18,018 nt of DNA from Tieghemiomyces parasiticus (taxonomy: Eukaryota; Kickxellomycota; Dimargaritomycetes; Dimargaritales; Dimargaritaceae): NCBI GenBank assembly GCA_027575765.1, contig JANBPT010000956.1, positions 1-18,018 of the forward strand. Direction: 5' to 3'. The notes under the pieces are model-generated. The model made no database searches. It saw only the letters and a list, made by a program, of their open reading frames with translations, and was not told the origin of the DNA. Positions 1 through 9,444 of the stretch are shown piece after piece (positions within the stretch are counted from its first letter, which is position 1; each line of letters opens with the position of its first letter). The position numbers and the translations under genes are program-made.

Positions 1-620
1 GCCAAGAGTCCTCCCTCAGTCCGAGTGCAGACGTTACGTAGCTCTGGGGCGATGTCAGTGGGCCGACTATGTCCAGTTAGTTCGGAGTATCGAGCTGCAA
101 AAGAGGGGGAGGCGCGGTGGCGGACGGTACCTTGCCCCACCCGCCCACTGAGGAACCTACAAGAGCTACGCCACAAGTCCGTGGGGGAGTGGATAGGCAG
201 CCTGGGTTGAACAATGACGAAAGCGGTAGGGGGAGAGGGGGAGAGCCAGGCGTCCAAACTACTGAACCTCCACGACCCGGGGATATTGGCAGGCTAGCAT
301 TGGCCTCTGCGTCTCCACACCCACCCCCTCCTTTTCCCATCGTCTCAGGGACGTGAAGCCACCTGTCACAGGTAGGGGTGGGCTCTGCAGCCACCCCTTC
401 TCTGTCAGCTCGTGGCGGTTTAGGACTTCACCTATTGATTGAAATATATGACAGCATACAAGAGATTAACAGCAAACGTGATTCATTACATAGGAAATGG
501 AGCTGGTACAGATGCGCTACATACAGGGGCCACGGAAGACGGGGTAGTAGCGTTGCTGGCAAGTTTAACAGAGAGGCAAGGCGGCAAGGAAGCCTCCACA
601 AAGGATATCCGGCCTAGAGT
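1..620. other. Intergenic stretch, left edge
   Basis: No gene is recognised here. The short open frames on both strands have low-complexity or random-looking translations, do not resemble any family I know, and overlap one another. The right end must hold the 3' untranslated region of the minus-strand 7TM gene that stops at 621. I did not find a canonical AATAAA on the minus strand in this stretch. A terminal exon of a gene lying further left cannot be excluded. Confidence 0.5.
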
Positions 621-3066
621 CTAAGTTGGGCTGTGCGCCTGACCGTAAGAGTGCGGGTGGGTGATTTCCGCTACTGGATGTCCTTGGACCTTCGCCATCT
701 TGGCCTTGGGACTTGCGACCAACCGGAAACAGTTCCCCTCGGAGCCATAGTCGCTCACCGTGCGAATCTGGACATGGTCGCTACCCAAATTACTGCTATC
801 GACCACCGATGTCCGTCTCTGCTCGCGGAGCCGCAGGAAGTAGAACACCACGCCAAACCCGAAGAACACAAAGAAGCTGAACATCATGTTCCGTACGGCG
901 ATAAGGACGGGGTTGCTCCGCGGGGTCAGGGTGATGTACCAGTTGCCGAGGTTCAGGACCGACCCAAACCCCACGCAGAATACGAGAACCGTCAGGCGGA
1001 TCAGCGTGCGGCGGGACAGGTCCGACATGGGCATACGTTGGATACGTTGTAGGAAAACTACGCCGTACGCAAACAGCAGGATGGCTTGGATGACGATGAT
1101 ATTGGCCACCCCGTACTGTGCGATCTGACTGACGGCGACGGCAAACCCGAAATGGCGGATGCCCATGTAGACGAGGGCGCAGAGACACAGGGCGAGGATC
1201 GCCAGGCTGTGGAGGATACCGACAATGTGGACCACGCGGATATACCGTAGGCGACAAATTTTCGACACGATACGAGCCCACGAGAAGGTGATCAGGTTGG
1301 AGCCGACAAACCCGAAGGCCCACGAGCTGTACCGGAGTCCGCTTTCGAGATAGGTTACTGGTCGGCCCTGAGGGATAGCTACAGCGACCACCATGAAATA
1401 AATAGCCGTGACGAAGATGAAGAGGCGGAGGCGGCATTGGAAGCCTCGCTTGTATACCAGGTAGCCAACTTGGTATACGGCGTAGAACAGGGCCGGGAGG
1501 ATCTATGATAACGTGATCATTATAAGGGAAGGGGAAAGTGGATTAGTACACAATATGGCATGGAAAACGCTGTTGGGGAAGGGTAGGTTACCGGTCGACT
1601 AGAATCCTCCCCCTCTCCAGGCTAGGCTGGTCCCGTGCTAGTGGTGTCTCATAGGTCTTCCGATTGAATACTTACCAAAATGAAATCTGTGATGCGACAG
1701 GCCATCCACAGCCACGATTTGTTAAAGGCGTTCCATACACCGGGATCTGGTAGAGCCGGGAAGAATGAAATATATGATTATTGGTATTAGAGATAAATGG
1801 GTGTGCGCTCATAACCCTAACAGACCAGAACCCGGCCCGATACGTACAATATATATACATATATATTGTATCTTGAAACCTACCTTGAATAACCGTTGCG
1901 ATCATGGCCCGAGCGGCCTTCAACCGTTCGCCGGTGGTCATACTCACCACCCCCAAACTTACGCCTTTCGGCGCGTCGTTCCAAACCTGGTCATAGTTGG
2001 CAAACAAGTCCGTATCGACCAGCCCAAAGTTTTTAGAGTCCAACTGTAGCGTCGAGAACAGCACGGTATGGGGACTAGGATACCCAGCGTCCTCCACGAA
2101 CTTGATGATGCCAGGGAAGGCCGCTACGATATCAAGGTAGCGACGACACCCTACCGAAATAAGATCGGGTTGATGGAAGAATAAGGTGGTGGAGTTAAAG
2201 GGGGTTGCTGCATCGGTGGCGTGAAAGTTGGTGGCGGCGAAGGGGGCGAGGGTGCGGAAGTCCTCGTCGCTCACGGTGCTGGACGGAAGGTTGGTATCGG
2301 ACGACGGGGGAGTCGAAGGGATACCGTTAGTTTGGCGTCGATGGAGTTGGACGGTGGAAGCTGCGGCTGATACCGGTGAAGGTTGGGGTACGGGGGCGGG
2401 CGGTGCTAGTGCGGCCGTGTCTGGCTGCACTGCCGTCGATGGAGCTAATTGGGCCGGAGCAGCTGCCACTGGTGATGGTTTGGTGCCGGTGATCGCACTC
2501 GCCTTAGATGTTGCCTGTGGTGTGACTGCCCCATTTCGGTTCGCAGCAGGCGGCTTCGCCGCGGTGGTTTCGGCTGGCAGTGCTCTTGGCGCTACAGCCG
2601 GTACGTCCTGATTATTCACCGCTGGGTTGCCCTGAGAGCTGCTATTTGAGGTAACCGTTCCGTCACTCTGCCTATTTTCGCCGGTGGTGCCATCAGTTTT
2701 CCCGGATTGTAACGTAGGGGCCACCCACTTGCACCCCTGACTCATCTTCAAAACGAGTAAGGGTCCATACCATTGGTAAGGTAAGGATGGGGCACCCTGG
2801 AAGTCATAGGACCGGAAAGAGATGACAGAGGCCGGGGTATCGATAAGGATGGCGGCTTGGCTGCCGCTCATAAGAGCGAGCAGCATAAACAGGAGGAGGA
2901 GATGATATGAGGGTAAAGGTGGGTAGGATGTTGACCGGCAGCGGTAAAATTGGCTGTGATGATAAAAGCAAGGGTCGGTAGAATGGGGAAGTGGGCTCAT
3001 AGTGCGAGGTTCTATTAAGGCCCGAGGTGGACGCAGGGGTCGGGCTTTGGCACTGGGGTGAGGCAT
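621..3066 (-). CDS. Seven-transmembrane receptor-like protein with PA-like ectodomain (3 exons)
   Basis: Proposed structure: complement of exons 1884-3066, 1676-1746 and 621-1502, giving 711 residues. The joins restore one frame: the first ends ...TVIQ and continues DPGVWNAFNKSW; the second runs ...TDFIL into ILPALFYAVYQ. Residues 55-71 (LLLLFMLLALM core) look like a signal sequence ending near GSQA. Residues 72-115 and about 300-395 resemble the two halves of a protease-associated (PA) fold, with cysteines in GCKW and VGCRRY. Between them lies an Ala/Pro/Ser/Thr-rich tract with possible N-glycosylation sites (NSSS, NSTT). Seven hydrophobic helices follow at about 412-435, 443-461, 478-498, 508-533, 548-569, 585-605 and 616-641, then a roughly 70-residue tail, presumably cytoplasmic. 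The role is inferred: a plasma-membrane or endomembrane sensor; ligand and partner are unknown. The start at 3066 has A at -3, but M23 is also possible and would shorten the unusually long stretch before the hydrophobic core. Confidence 0.72.
1503..1675 (-). other. Intron 2 of the 7TM receptor-like gene
   Basis: 173-nt intron. The donor reads TTTTG|GTAAGT and the acceptor TATCATAG|ATC on the minus strand. Phase 0. Removing it joins TDFIL to ILPALFYAVY and completes the first membrane helix, which supports the call. Confidence 0.75.
1747..1883 (-). other. Intron 1 of the 7TM receptor-like gene
   Basis: 137-nt intron. The donor reads TTCAAG|GTAGGT and the acceptor CTCTACCAG|ATCCC on the minus strand. 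It splits a codon after its first base. Splicing yields IQDPGVWNAFNKSW. Reading through instead gives an AT-coded, non-protein-like stretch, so splicing is well supported. It contains the AT palindrome at 1845-1870. Confidence 0.78.
1845..1870. repeat. AT-rich near-perfect palindrome inside intron 1
   Basis: Two 12-base arms, TACAATATATAT and ATATATATTGTA, flank a 2-base centre (AC). The palindrome could extrude or fold as a hairpin in the pre-mRNA just downstream of the donor site. It may equally be a chance product of an AT-rich intron. Confidence 0.6.
2265..2721 (-). other. Ala/Pro/Ser/Thr-rich low-complexity segment in the receptor ectodomain
   Basis: Residues about 116-268 of the 7TM protein are dominated by Ala, Pro, Ser and Thr, with scattered Asn and Gln. 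They separate the two PA-like halves. Composition suggests a disordered, O-glycosylated stalk or loop exposed outside the cell. The opposite strand is also open here, which is a compositional shadow and not a second gene. Confidence 0.6.
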
Positions 3067-3921
3067 GGTATCTGGCGAGGACTTGGCGGGAACATGAAAC
3101 TGGTCGCAACCGCCTGGGCGAATAAGGCAGCTGTCGCCGTCAGCACTGGTTAGTTTGCTAGTACGGGCAAGATAAGACGTAGCAAAGGAAGAGGACCGGT
3201 CTTGTGTTTAGGTTAACTCGTGGGGAATACCAAGGAGACACCACAGAGCACGGGAGAGCTTTTACACGCGTTGGTAAAGAGAAAACGGTGGAGTACCGGA
3301 AAAGTATAAATGAGGAAGACTGGGGAGTCCGCAATATGGTATAGGATAAAGTAATCAGGGCAGTAGCGATAACAAATGATAGGGGTTGGAAATGTGCAAA
3401 AATCAGTGTTGCGGAGAGAAAGAGAGCTGCACCGAATGTCGACTGCAATATTTAATGGTAAAAATAAGTGTAAACGCAAGTGGCATAGCTCGCAACTAGC
3501 CGTTACTGTTAAGAGAAACGAATCCTAAAATGTACAAAACCAGAGAGGCGCGAGAAGTATTCGCAAACACGCGCAATGCGGGCAAGGGGTCCTATATAAA
3601 CCACCATTACCAAGAACGGCACACGGTATCCTGCCTGACAGCCACTCTCAAGCCGGTGGAGTTAAAGGGGAGAAGAACGAGGACAGTAGCACACGGCCCG
3701 AAAACAATAAAGAAAAACCACGAATAGGGACAGGGCCAATACTCGATTGCTTGAAACGCTGGCTTGTACTGTGGCGTTCAAGAGTGGGCGGAGGATTTAT
3801 GGGGAGGGAGGAGGGCAGATATCTGTACGATCAGGTACATCAAAGCCAGTGAAGGAGAAAAAGAGCACCATAGGGCGAGGGCTAAACGATCGGCCGGCCC
3901 AAGATTCCGAGTTGCCATTTA

Positions 3922-3945
3922 AAGGTCCCATGCGCCCGGGACCTT
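3922..3945. repeat. Short GC-rich inverted repeat
   Basis: AAGGTCCC, an 8-base loop, then GGGACCTT: a perfect 8-bp stem. No U-tract follows and no gene ends nearby, so a terminator role is not supported. It may be chance. Confidence 0.4.
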
Positions 3946-5472
3946 CCCTTCCATATCGCAAAAAAGAAGGGAGGACGACCGGCCTCTGCGGGTGCCCGCT
4001 TGGAGTATGGAGGCGAGTGCCCCGGGGGGAGCAAGCGGCGCAATTGTGGCCACCGGCGCGGGATCTCTCGACGAGACAGCCTGGGCTGTTGACGTTTAGA
4101 TCGTGTCATTGGTCAAAAGCCCCGTCTCGGGCCGTGCGCGGAGTTCCAATGTTGGGTCTGGCGGTCACTATTGACACCCCGGGGGGCTGCGCAGACGTTT
4201 ACCATATATGTGCGTCCCTCGCTCACCAGAAACTTGGGGAGAGGGATGTAGAAATAACTAGCAGCTTATGAATCGTCCGGTATGTATGGGGCTGAGGGGG
4301 GGGTGGATCGGAGACAAGAATATGGGAACATGTGCCATCCAGAGCAACCTCTTAGCTGTCCTCGAGTATCGATGCCATAGTAAAGCGAGGCCTACGTGCG
4401 CGTGGACATTGGCTAAAAATATAATAGGACGAACGGTTTAAAAGCGTGACCACCGAAGGAGATTGGTCCGAAACCGTCCCATCCTCCAACTCGAACAACG
4501 AACAGCACTCTATTGTCACCGAGCGTCCGTCCTCGATGCAGTGGGGGGGTAGAAAACAAGGCGACCATGCTGACTGACACGCGAAGTGGGGAGGGGGTGA
4601 AGGCGGCATCGCTACGGTGACCGGCATGGACACCCTCTACTGGTGGCGCAATATAGAGGGCCAGGGGGGGGGTGTCGGTCGGTCGTTGTAATAGGAATTC
4701 CCGAACCACCCAATGATGACCGTCGGGACGAGTGAAGACAACCGGCCAGTCAGCTACCAAGCCAGGACGACGCCCTGGGATGGACGGCCATGTGGCAGTG
4801 GAGCGGTGGTACGGTTGGGCTTGCTTTCCCGCCACGACAAGATATTTCGGAAGGAGGGTGTGAAGGCGTAATCGAACAGGATAGGTGGTAGTGCAGGGGA
4901 TCCGTACGGCAGATACGTATCTGTCAGGAGATTGGAGACCTGTGGCGTTCCGATGACAACTCGAAGGCAGTACTACCACAGCGTCACTTCAGCCACCCAA
5001 CGAGTACTAGTAGCCCAGTAGTAGCCACATCGACAGTGTAGTCAAATCAAGAACGTCCTCCCCCCCCGCCCTGAAACGCATTACTACGCCTGTCAGCCAC
5101 TGGCGGCAGTATATCCTGGTGGGAGGGAGGACAAAAGACCTGGTGGATATCACATGCTCTTTCTCTGCTTATTTGCCACCCGCAGCCTGTTGTGATAATT
5201 GCCCAGCCTCACCTACCTCTTCCTTTCCGCGGGTCAATATATCTTCTGAAGCACATAATTTCGTTGTGAAACGACGAGATGATGTCTCCACGACCACCGA
5301 GTACGTCGTAAACGAGCTGTTTTTGTCTCAAGTCTAGGACGTCCCCCGTGTTACAGTTTGCGACGGCAGCCTCCTCCTCCTCCCTTCCCTCTTTGCCTTG
5401 CATACGTCGCTACGGAAAAGGAATACATGAGATCTAGATGGCAGCACTTGTAAGGTATTGACGTGGTTCAGT

Positions 5473-5478
5473 TTTATT
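5473..5478 (-). terminator. Candidate polyadenylation signal of the uL10m gene
   Basis: AATAAA on the minus strand, about 85 nt beyond the stop codon of the uL10m gene. Position and sequence fit a canonical eukaryotic poly(A) signal. Cleavage would fall a short way further toward lower coordinates. Confidence 0.5.
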
Positions 5479-5561
5479 CTGGCGGCCTATCTAGGGGACA
5501 AAAAAAGGGACGTATTCCCAGAGCCACTCGTTAGTATTATCCACATACTAGCCCAACCCCT

Positions 5562-6643
5562 CTACTCGGACTTCGGCTCCTCCGTCTTCTCGGTCGCAGT
5601 CGGGACCTCAGCCTCCTTGCTAACCTCGTTGAGGGCAAACACCAGCGACTGCGGGATATGGTTTACAGTCTGGTGGAGGGACTGGATGGGTCCAAACACG
5701 CCGGCAGCCAACTGGGCATGCAGCTGGGCGAACGACGGCAACGTAGCTAGGTGCTTAACGAGCTGCGGGTTGAGCAGTTGGCGGTCAAACTTTCCGCCAA
5801 TTAACAGCAACTTGGACTGCTGGCCGGCCACTTCAATCATGGACCTGAGCACCGCAGCGGTGTCGATTTCGGCGGGATCCACGCCCTCAGCGGGGAGGTC
5901 GGCGTGAGGAACAGCCAGACGAGCGTAATCCAGATACATGATGGCCACCGGACCGGTGAATAGGGGCCCCATGTTGACAAACTCAGTATCGCGGATCACG
6001 GCCTTCAGGAGAGCCGTCCGCACAATCCCAATCTGGGCCAGCGGATGACATTTCTCCTTGAGGGATTGGCGCACCTTTTTGACCTCGTTCACCGTCAAGT
6101 TGTGGTTCTGGAAGACCAGGTAAACCGGCGAGGCGAGCTGCTCCTCGTACATGTTAAAGAGGAATTTCTTGCGATCGTTGAAAGGTTTGTTGAGTGAGTT
6201 GAGTGCCTTGGGCGGGGCACTACGTGGCAGCCGTGTCAGCACAGGTGCCACTTCGACCATTGAAATTCCATGCCATCAAGGGGGGGAGGGTTTAGGAAAT
6301 GCAGTGGACAAGACGAATGCGGTTGCGCCAATGAGGAGCGTAAGGTTAGCTGAGGAGGCTGGGATTCCTAAATAAAACGTCGTCTACCTAGGGCGGTCTA
6401 TACCGAGAGATCAACAGCTTCCCCCCCTTCCTCCCCAGGCCAAAGGGAGCGACGCTAGGCCTTACAAGAGGAGACTGCAAGACGCTCGCTGCAGCTGCAA
6501 GTAGACCTACCATCCTGTTGGAAAACCGACGTCGAGGAGATATTCCGGATCGCAAGCTGGCTGGAGCCGATCGACGAGTGGCTGCCAATAGGTAGGGCCC
6601 CAGCTCGCCGAAGAACGACCGACAATCTAAGGGAATGGCTCAT
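5562..6643 (-). CDS. Mitochondrial large-subunit ribosomal protein uL10m (2 exons)
   Basis: Proposed structure: complement of exons 6511-6643 and 5562-6250, 273 residues, close to the usual 250-260 of MRPL10-type proteins. Exon 1 encodes a mitochondrial presequence: MSHSLRLSVVLRRAG, rich in Arg, Ser and Leu with no acidic residue until D44, and a likely processing region near RNISSTS. Exon 2 carries the uL10 fold: KKFLFNMYEEQL, then PVYLVFQNHNLTV, VKKVRQSLKEK, the I-VRTALLKAVI helix, GPVAIMYLD, and a later KLLLIGGKFD strand-turn. The C-terminal tail is Glu/Lys-rich. Known role of the family: base of the mitoribosomal L7/L12 stalk in the matrix, where it recruits translation factors. The start at 6643 has a good context (ACC before ATG). 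An in-frame ATG at 6260 would give an unspliced form lacking the presequence. It is the yeast MRPL11/human MRPL10 counterpart by family resemblance. No symbol is assigned because the species is unknown. Confidence 0.82.
6251..6510 (-). other. Intron of the uL10m gene
   Basis: 260-nt intron. The donor reads GGATG|GTAGGT and the acceptor GTCGAAG|TGGC on the minus strand, after a C-rich tract. It splits a codon after its first base and joins FQQD to VAPVLTRLP. An in-frame TGA lies just upstream of the acceptor, so a simple read-through fusion from further upstream is impossible. The acceptor lacks an ideal pyrimidine run immediately before it, so its exact position is moderately certain. Confidence 0.62.
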
Positions 6644-8149
6644 GGTACCGGCAAATATGAAAGAGTAAGTAGAAATGGGGGTGTCAAGGTCAAACAGCAA
6701 ATGCTTCTCGCAGTGCAATGGGAGGTCAGATCAATCCGGGCCCTATCGGTTGAATTTAGCTGGCGGGACTTTGACAGGCCTTGAGAGATCGAAACGCAAC
6801 GCTTCACTCAATAAAGTTGGATTCTCTGCTCACCGCCCACAGGTACCCAGAGGCCTTTGCCCAATGCGTCAGCTACTACAAAGCTGGTAGATAAGTGTAA
6901 ATGCCAGCGGTTCGCTCGCATCGTTTGGCCGACAAGAATTGATTATTTAGCACCATTCTATCGCCTAGCAATATACCCGTACGTAGGGACCATCGTAACG
7001 CCTCAGCGTGAGGAATAAGGCCTGTCGACGCTTAGACTACCTGCCGAAGGCTTAATTAACCTTGCCCAACGGGTGGTGACGAGCGCGAAGAGGTGGGTTG
7101 ACCACAATGCCTGGGTAATGAATATCCGAATCGACTATGTCCACTACTATCTGAAAAAGGCTCGCTTCGTCCTCTGTGAGTCCACACTGGAGCCAGGATC
7201 CGTTCCACTGGGCCTAAGGAACATGGGCTCCAAGTTAAGCGGGCTATGTCTAATGACTCGGGGTAAATACTGGTGTATTAGACACAACTCCGTGTCCCAT
7301 AGGTAATTCACAATATCCATATGGAAGTTGGCCCTGCTAGCACGACCTGTAGTACTTAAGGGCGAAGGCATGCAGCGTCGCCGGCGTGACGCGGTCACTG
7401 CCCCCCCCGCCTCGCTGGTCATTAGCGCTACTGCTTGGTGAAGATTTCCATGGACGCTTCTGCCATCCACTATGGGCGTCACAAATCAACCGGACGAATT
7501 TGGCTACGGTGGTGGTGAGAATCTACGGGCCGTCTATCGTCGAAAGTTCCATGCAGAACCCGTCGTCCGGTTCAGTGCTCCAGCAAGGGTAGGTGGGAGA
7601 GGGAGCGAGCGAGAAGGATAAAGAGACGGCCCATCTCGCTCGGCGTGGATACAGTGTGGCCGGACATTATAGCACATCAGGTCTTGGCGGGGAGACCATC
7701 CTTGGGCTGGTAGGCCCGCGAGGCTTTGGTGCTGACTGCATCGACCTAACAGATATTCCTACAGCTCCCTCCCCCTCTTTAGTTCAGGGCGAGTAGACTG
7801 AAGGAATACGCACTTGAAAATGCAAGACGCGCAGCGCGTGTCGAGATCGTGCACAAAATGTTGGATGAGAACTATAACGAATAGGGGACAAAAGCCAGGG
7901 TGCCTTTGACCCTGCACGCGTACGGTTATGGGACCCCACCACCCCTACTACTCCTGCTGCATCACTGGCGTGGGCTACGGCAATGCGGCCGTTATTGTGG
8001 GCGTCAGCCCCCTCTTAGTAACCGTGGCGATGCTTCTATGCGCTTGCATCACGATGCCGAAAAGAGGGACGGCGGTAGCCTCGGCCCCTTCCCTTATAAT
8101 ACCCACCATCCGTCGCGCCCTTCCTCGGCTCTCTCTTATGCATATTCTC

Positions 8150-9340
8150 TACTCTGCTCGTATTAAATCCTGAACACACTGCTCCACCAAACTAAAGCCC
8201 GAGCCTTTCTAAGCAGCCCCCCCCGGACCCACTGCTCCCTCTTACTGGCAGACGCTATTCGCCACCGAGTTCCCCCGTTCGCTTCGTTTCGGGCTCTTGC
8301 ACATCCACTACGCCATTCCCATTCGGGTGAAACTGGACGCCTCCGCCACCTTCTCTATCTCCAGCCAGATAGGCCTGCTCCCCACCCTATCTCCTCGTCT
8401 GACTCTCCTGTATATTATTCTGACGGCTAGCCAGGTACTTTACTATTGACGCTTCGTACAACCGTCACCATTTTGGTACTCCCCGCATTGCTTCCACTCT
8501 TCTAGACCTGGGTCGGACGGAACACCCCTGTTCTGAAATACCTCGTCACCACGCTTGACCGAGCCCATCCTCCTGCCTTACCCAAACCGACCTCCTCATT
8601 TGGTTGCCTGTCGAGCCTACGACCAATTCGCTCGCGATACTCAGCCCCGAGTCTCTAACCCCTTACTCTCCACGGCGTACCCGTCACCCCCTGACCTCCG
8701 CACAAGTGCATTTATCGCAGTAGCCTCGCCCGCGGTACACGCACCCCCGCCAAGATCCATTCACCTTCCTTTGTCTTTTATTGTCTCCGTGTTGTGCCCG
8801 CGCTTCCTCTGATTTTATCTGTTTAACCCGCCCGCCTGACCCAAGGAGGGCTAATTTATTCATCACCCTTTTTTTAGACTGCTACAACTACCCTCTTTAC
8901 GCGACACCCCCCTATCGCCCACAACGCCCACGGCTACTACCATCTCTCCCTCTCCTCCCCTTCCCACCAACCATACGCATTTTTTATTTTTTCCCCGCTT
9001 CGACAGCCACTCGACTCCGTTCAGACCCGTCAACCTCCGGCCCTCTCCCTCTTCTTCGCCTTGGGCCGCGTCACACCCCTCCTCCTCCCTTCTCTTCCAG
9101 TATCTGCCACCCAGTCTCTGGTGCCCTTCTATCGCTACCGTCACTCCTCCCGTCGTCTCTTTCCTCACTAGGCACTACGCTATCCTCCTGTCTACGTCGT
9201 CGAATGCATCATAGCCTCCCACCCCCTTCGGAGTCTGCTCATATATACTCTCCAGCCCGCCCCGTCCTTCGCTACATCCCAGTACCCCAGGTCTAGCCCG
9301 GATCCCTGGACGCTAGGCCCTCTACCACGTATTACCGTGT
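8150..9340 (+). promoter_or_regulatory. Pyrimidine-rich promoter/5' leader of the PP2C gene
   Basis: Strong strand asymmetry: line 8941-9000 has only 10 purines in 60 bases and line 9061-9120 has 15 in 60. CT-rich tracts before the start codon are common in highly transcribed fungal genes. The 7TM and kelch genes show the same style upstream of their starts. The limits are approximate and the transcription start is not known. Confidence 0.4.
9242..9247 (+). promoter_or_regulatory. Candidate TATA element of the PP2C gene
   Basis: TATATA within CTCATATATACTC, about 200 nt upstream of the ATG at 9445. It stands out in a C-rich setting. No ATG in any forward frame occurs between this element and 9445, which fits transcription starting shortly downstream and scanning to 9445. 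No expression evidence is available. Confidence 0.3.
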
Positions 9341-9444
9341 CCTCGACATCGCCCTCCTCCCCTCCTCCCGACCTAGAGTCTTACATCACCGCCGGGAGCC
9401 GACGCTACTCCGACCCTTTTCCTACTACCTTCCTCCCCTACCCC

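Larger units (their letters stand above)
3067..5561. other. Intergenic region with no supported gene
   Basis: About 2.5 kb between two minus-strand genes. About 3070-3480 is purine-rich on the plus strand, that is CT-rich in the sense direction of the 7TM gene, and is probably its promoter and leader. Open frames of 174 codons (3747-4271, plus) and 188 codons (4413-4979, minus) are present. Their translations look random, and I recognise no domain, signal peptide or splice partner. An 8-bp hairpin sits at 3922-3945. The right end holds the 3'UTR of the uL10m gene. Confidence 0.5.
6644..9444. other. Intergenic region; right part is a pyrimidine-rich leader
   Basis: About 2.8 kb between divergent genes (uL10m leftward, PP2C rightward), so both promoters should lie here. 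6644-8100 has only short, unrecognised open frames. One of them, around 7928-8173, encodes a hydrophobic stretch but has no family resemblance. From about 8150 to 9340 the plus strand becomes 75-83 percent pyrimidine in the lines I counted. This gives long but low-complexity Ser/Pro/Leu translations that I take as artefacts of composition, not genes. Confidence 0.55.

Noticed and set aside
1452..1478. Inverted repeat GTATACCA/TGGTATAC in the third exon of the 7TM gene
   Set aside because: It arises from the repeated Val-Tyr codons in the first membrane helix and is probably chance.
3747..4271. 174-codon plus-strand open frame
   Set aside because: The translation is compositionally random (Gly/Arg/Pro-rich), shows no domain or signal, and the minus strand is also partly open here.
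4861..4890. Possible tRNA T-arm (TTCGATT on the minus strand)
   Set aside because: The flanking bases do not form a T-stem and no acceptor or anticodon arm is found nearby. Other TTCAA or TTCGA sites I checked also failed.
4352..4979. Two overlapping minus-strand open frames of 93 and 188 codons
   Set aside because: A short segment (IEDGRSVTIECCSLFELEDG) reads somewhat like protein, but the frames disagree with each other, I could not build a splice model, and no family is recognised.
7928..8173. Plus-strand open frame with a hydrophobic stretch
   Set aside because: One possible membrane segment only, in a C-rich region open in two frames. No family resemblance and no convincing splice partner.
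8781..9296. 171-codon plus-strand open frame just upstream of the phosphatase
   Set aside because: Ser/Pro/Leu-rich translation is expected from any CT-rich DNA. It is in a different frame from the phosphatase, and no canonical donor links the two.
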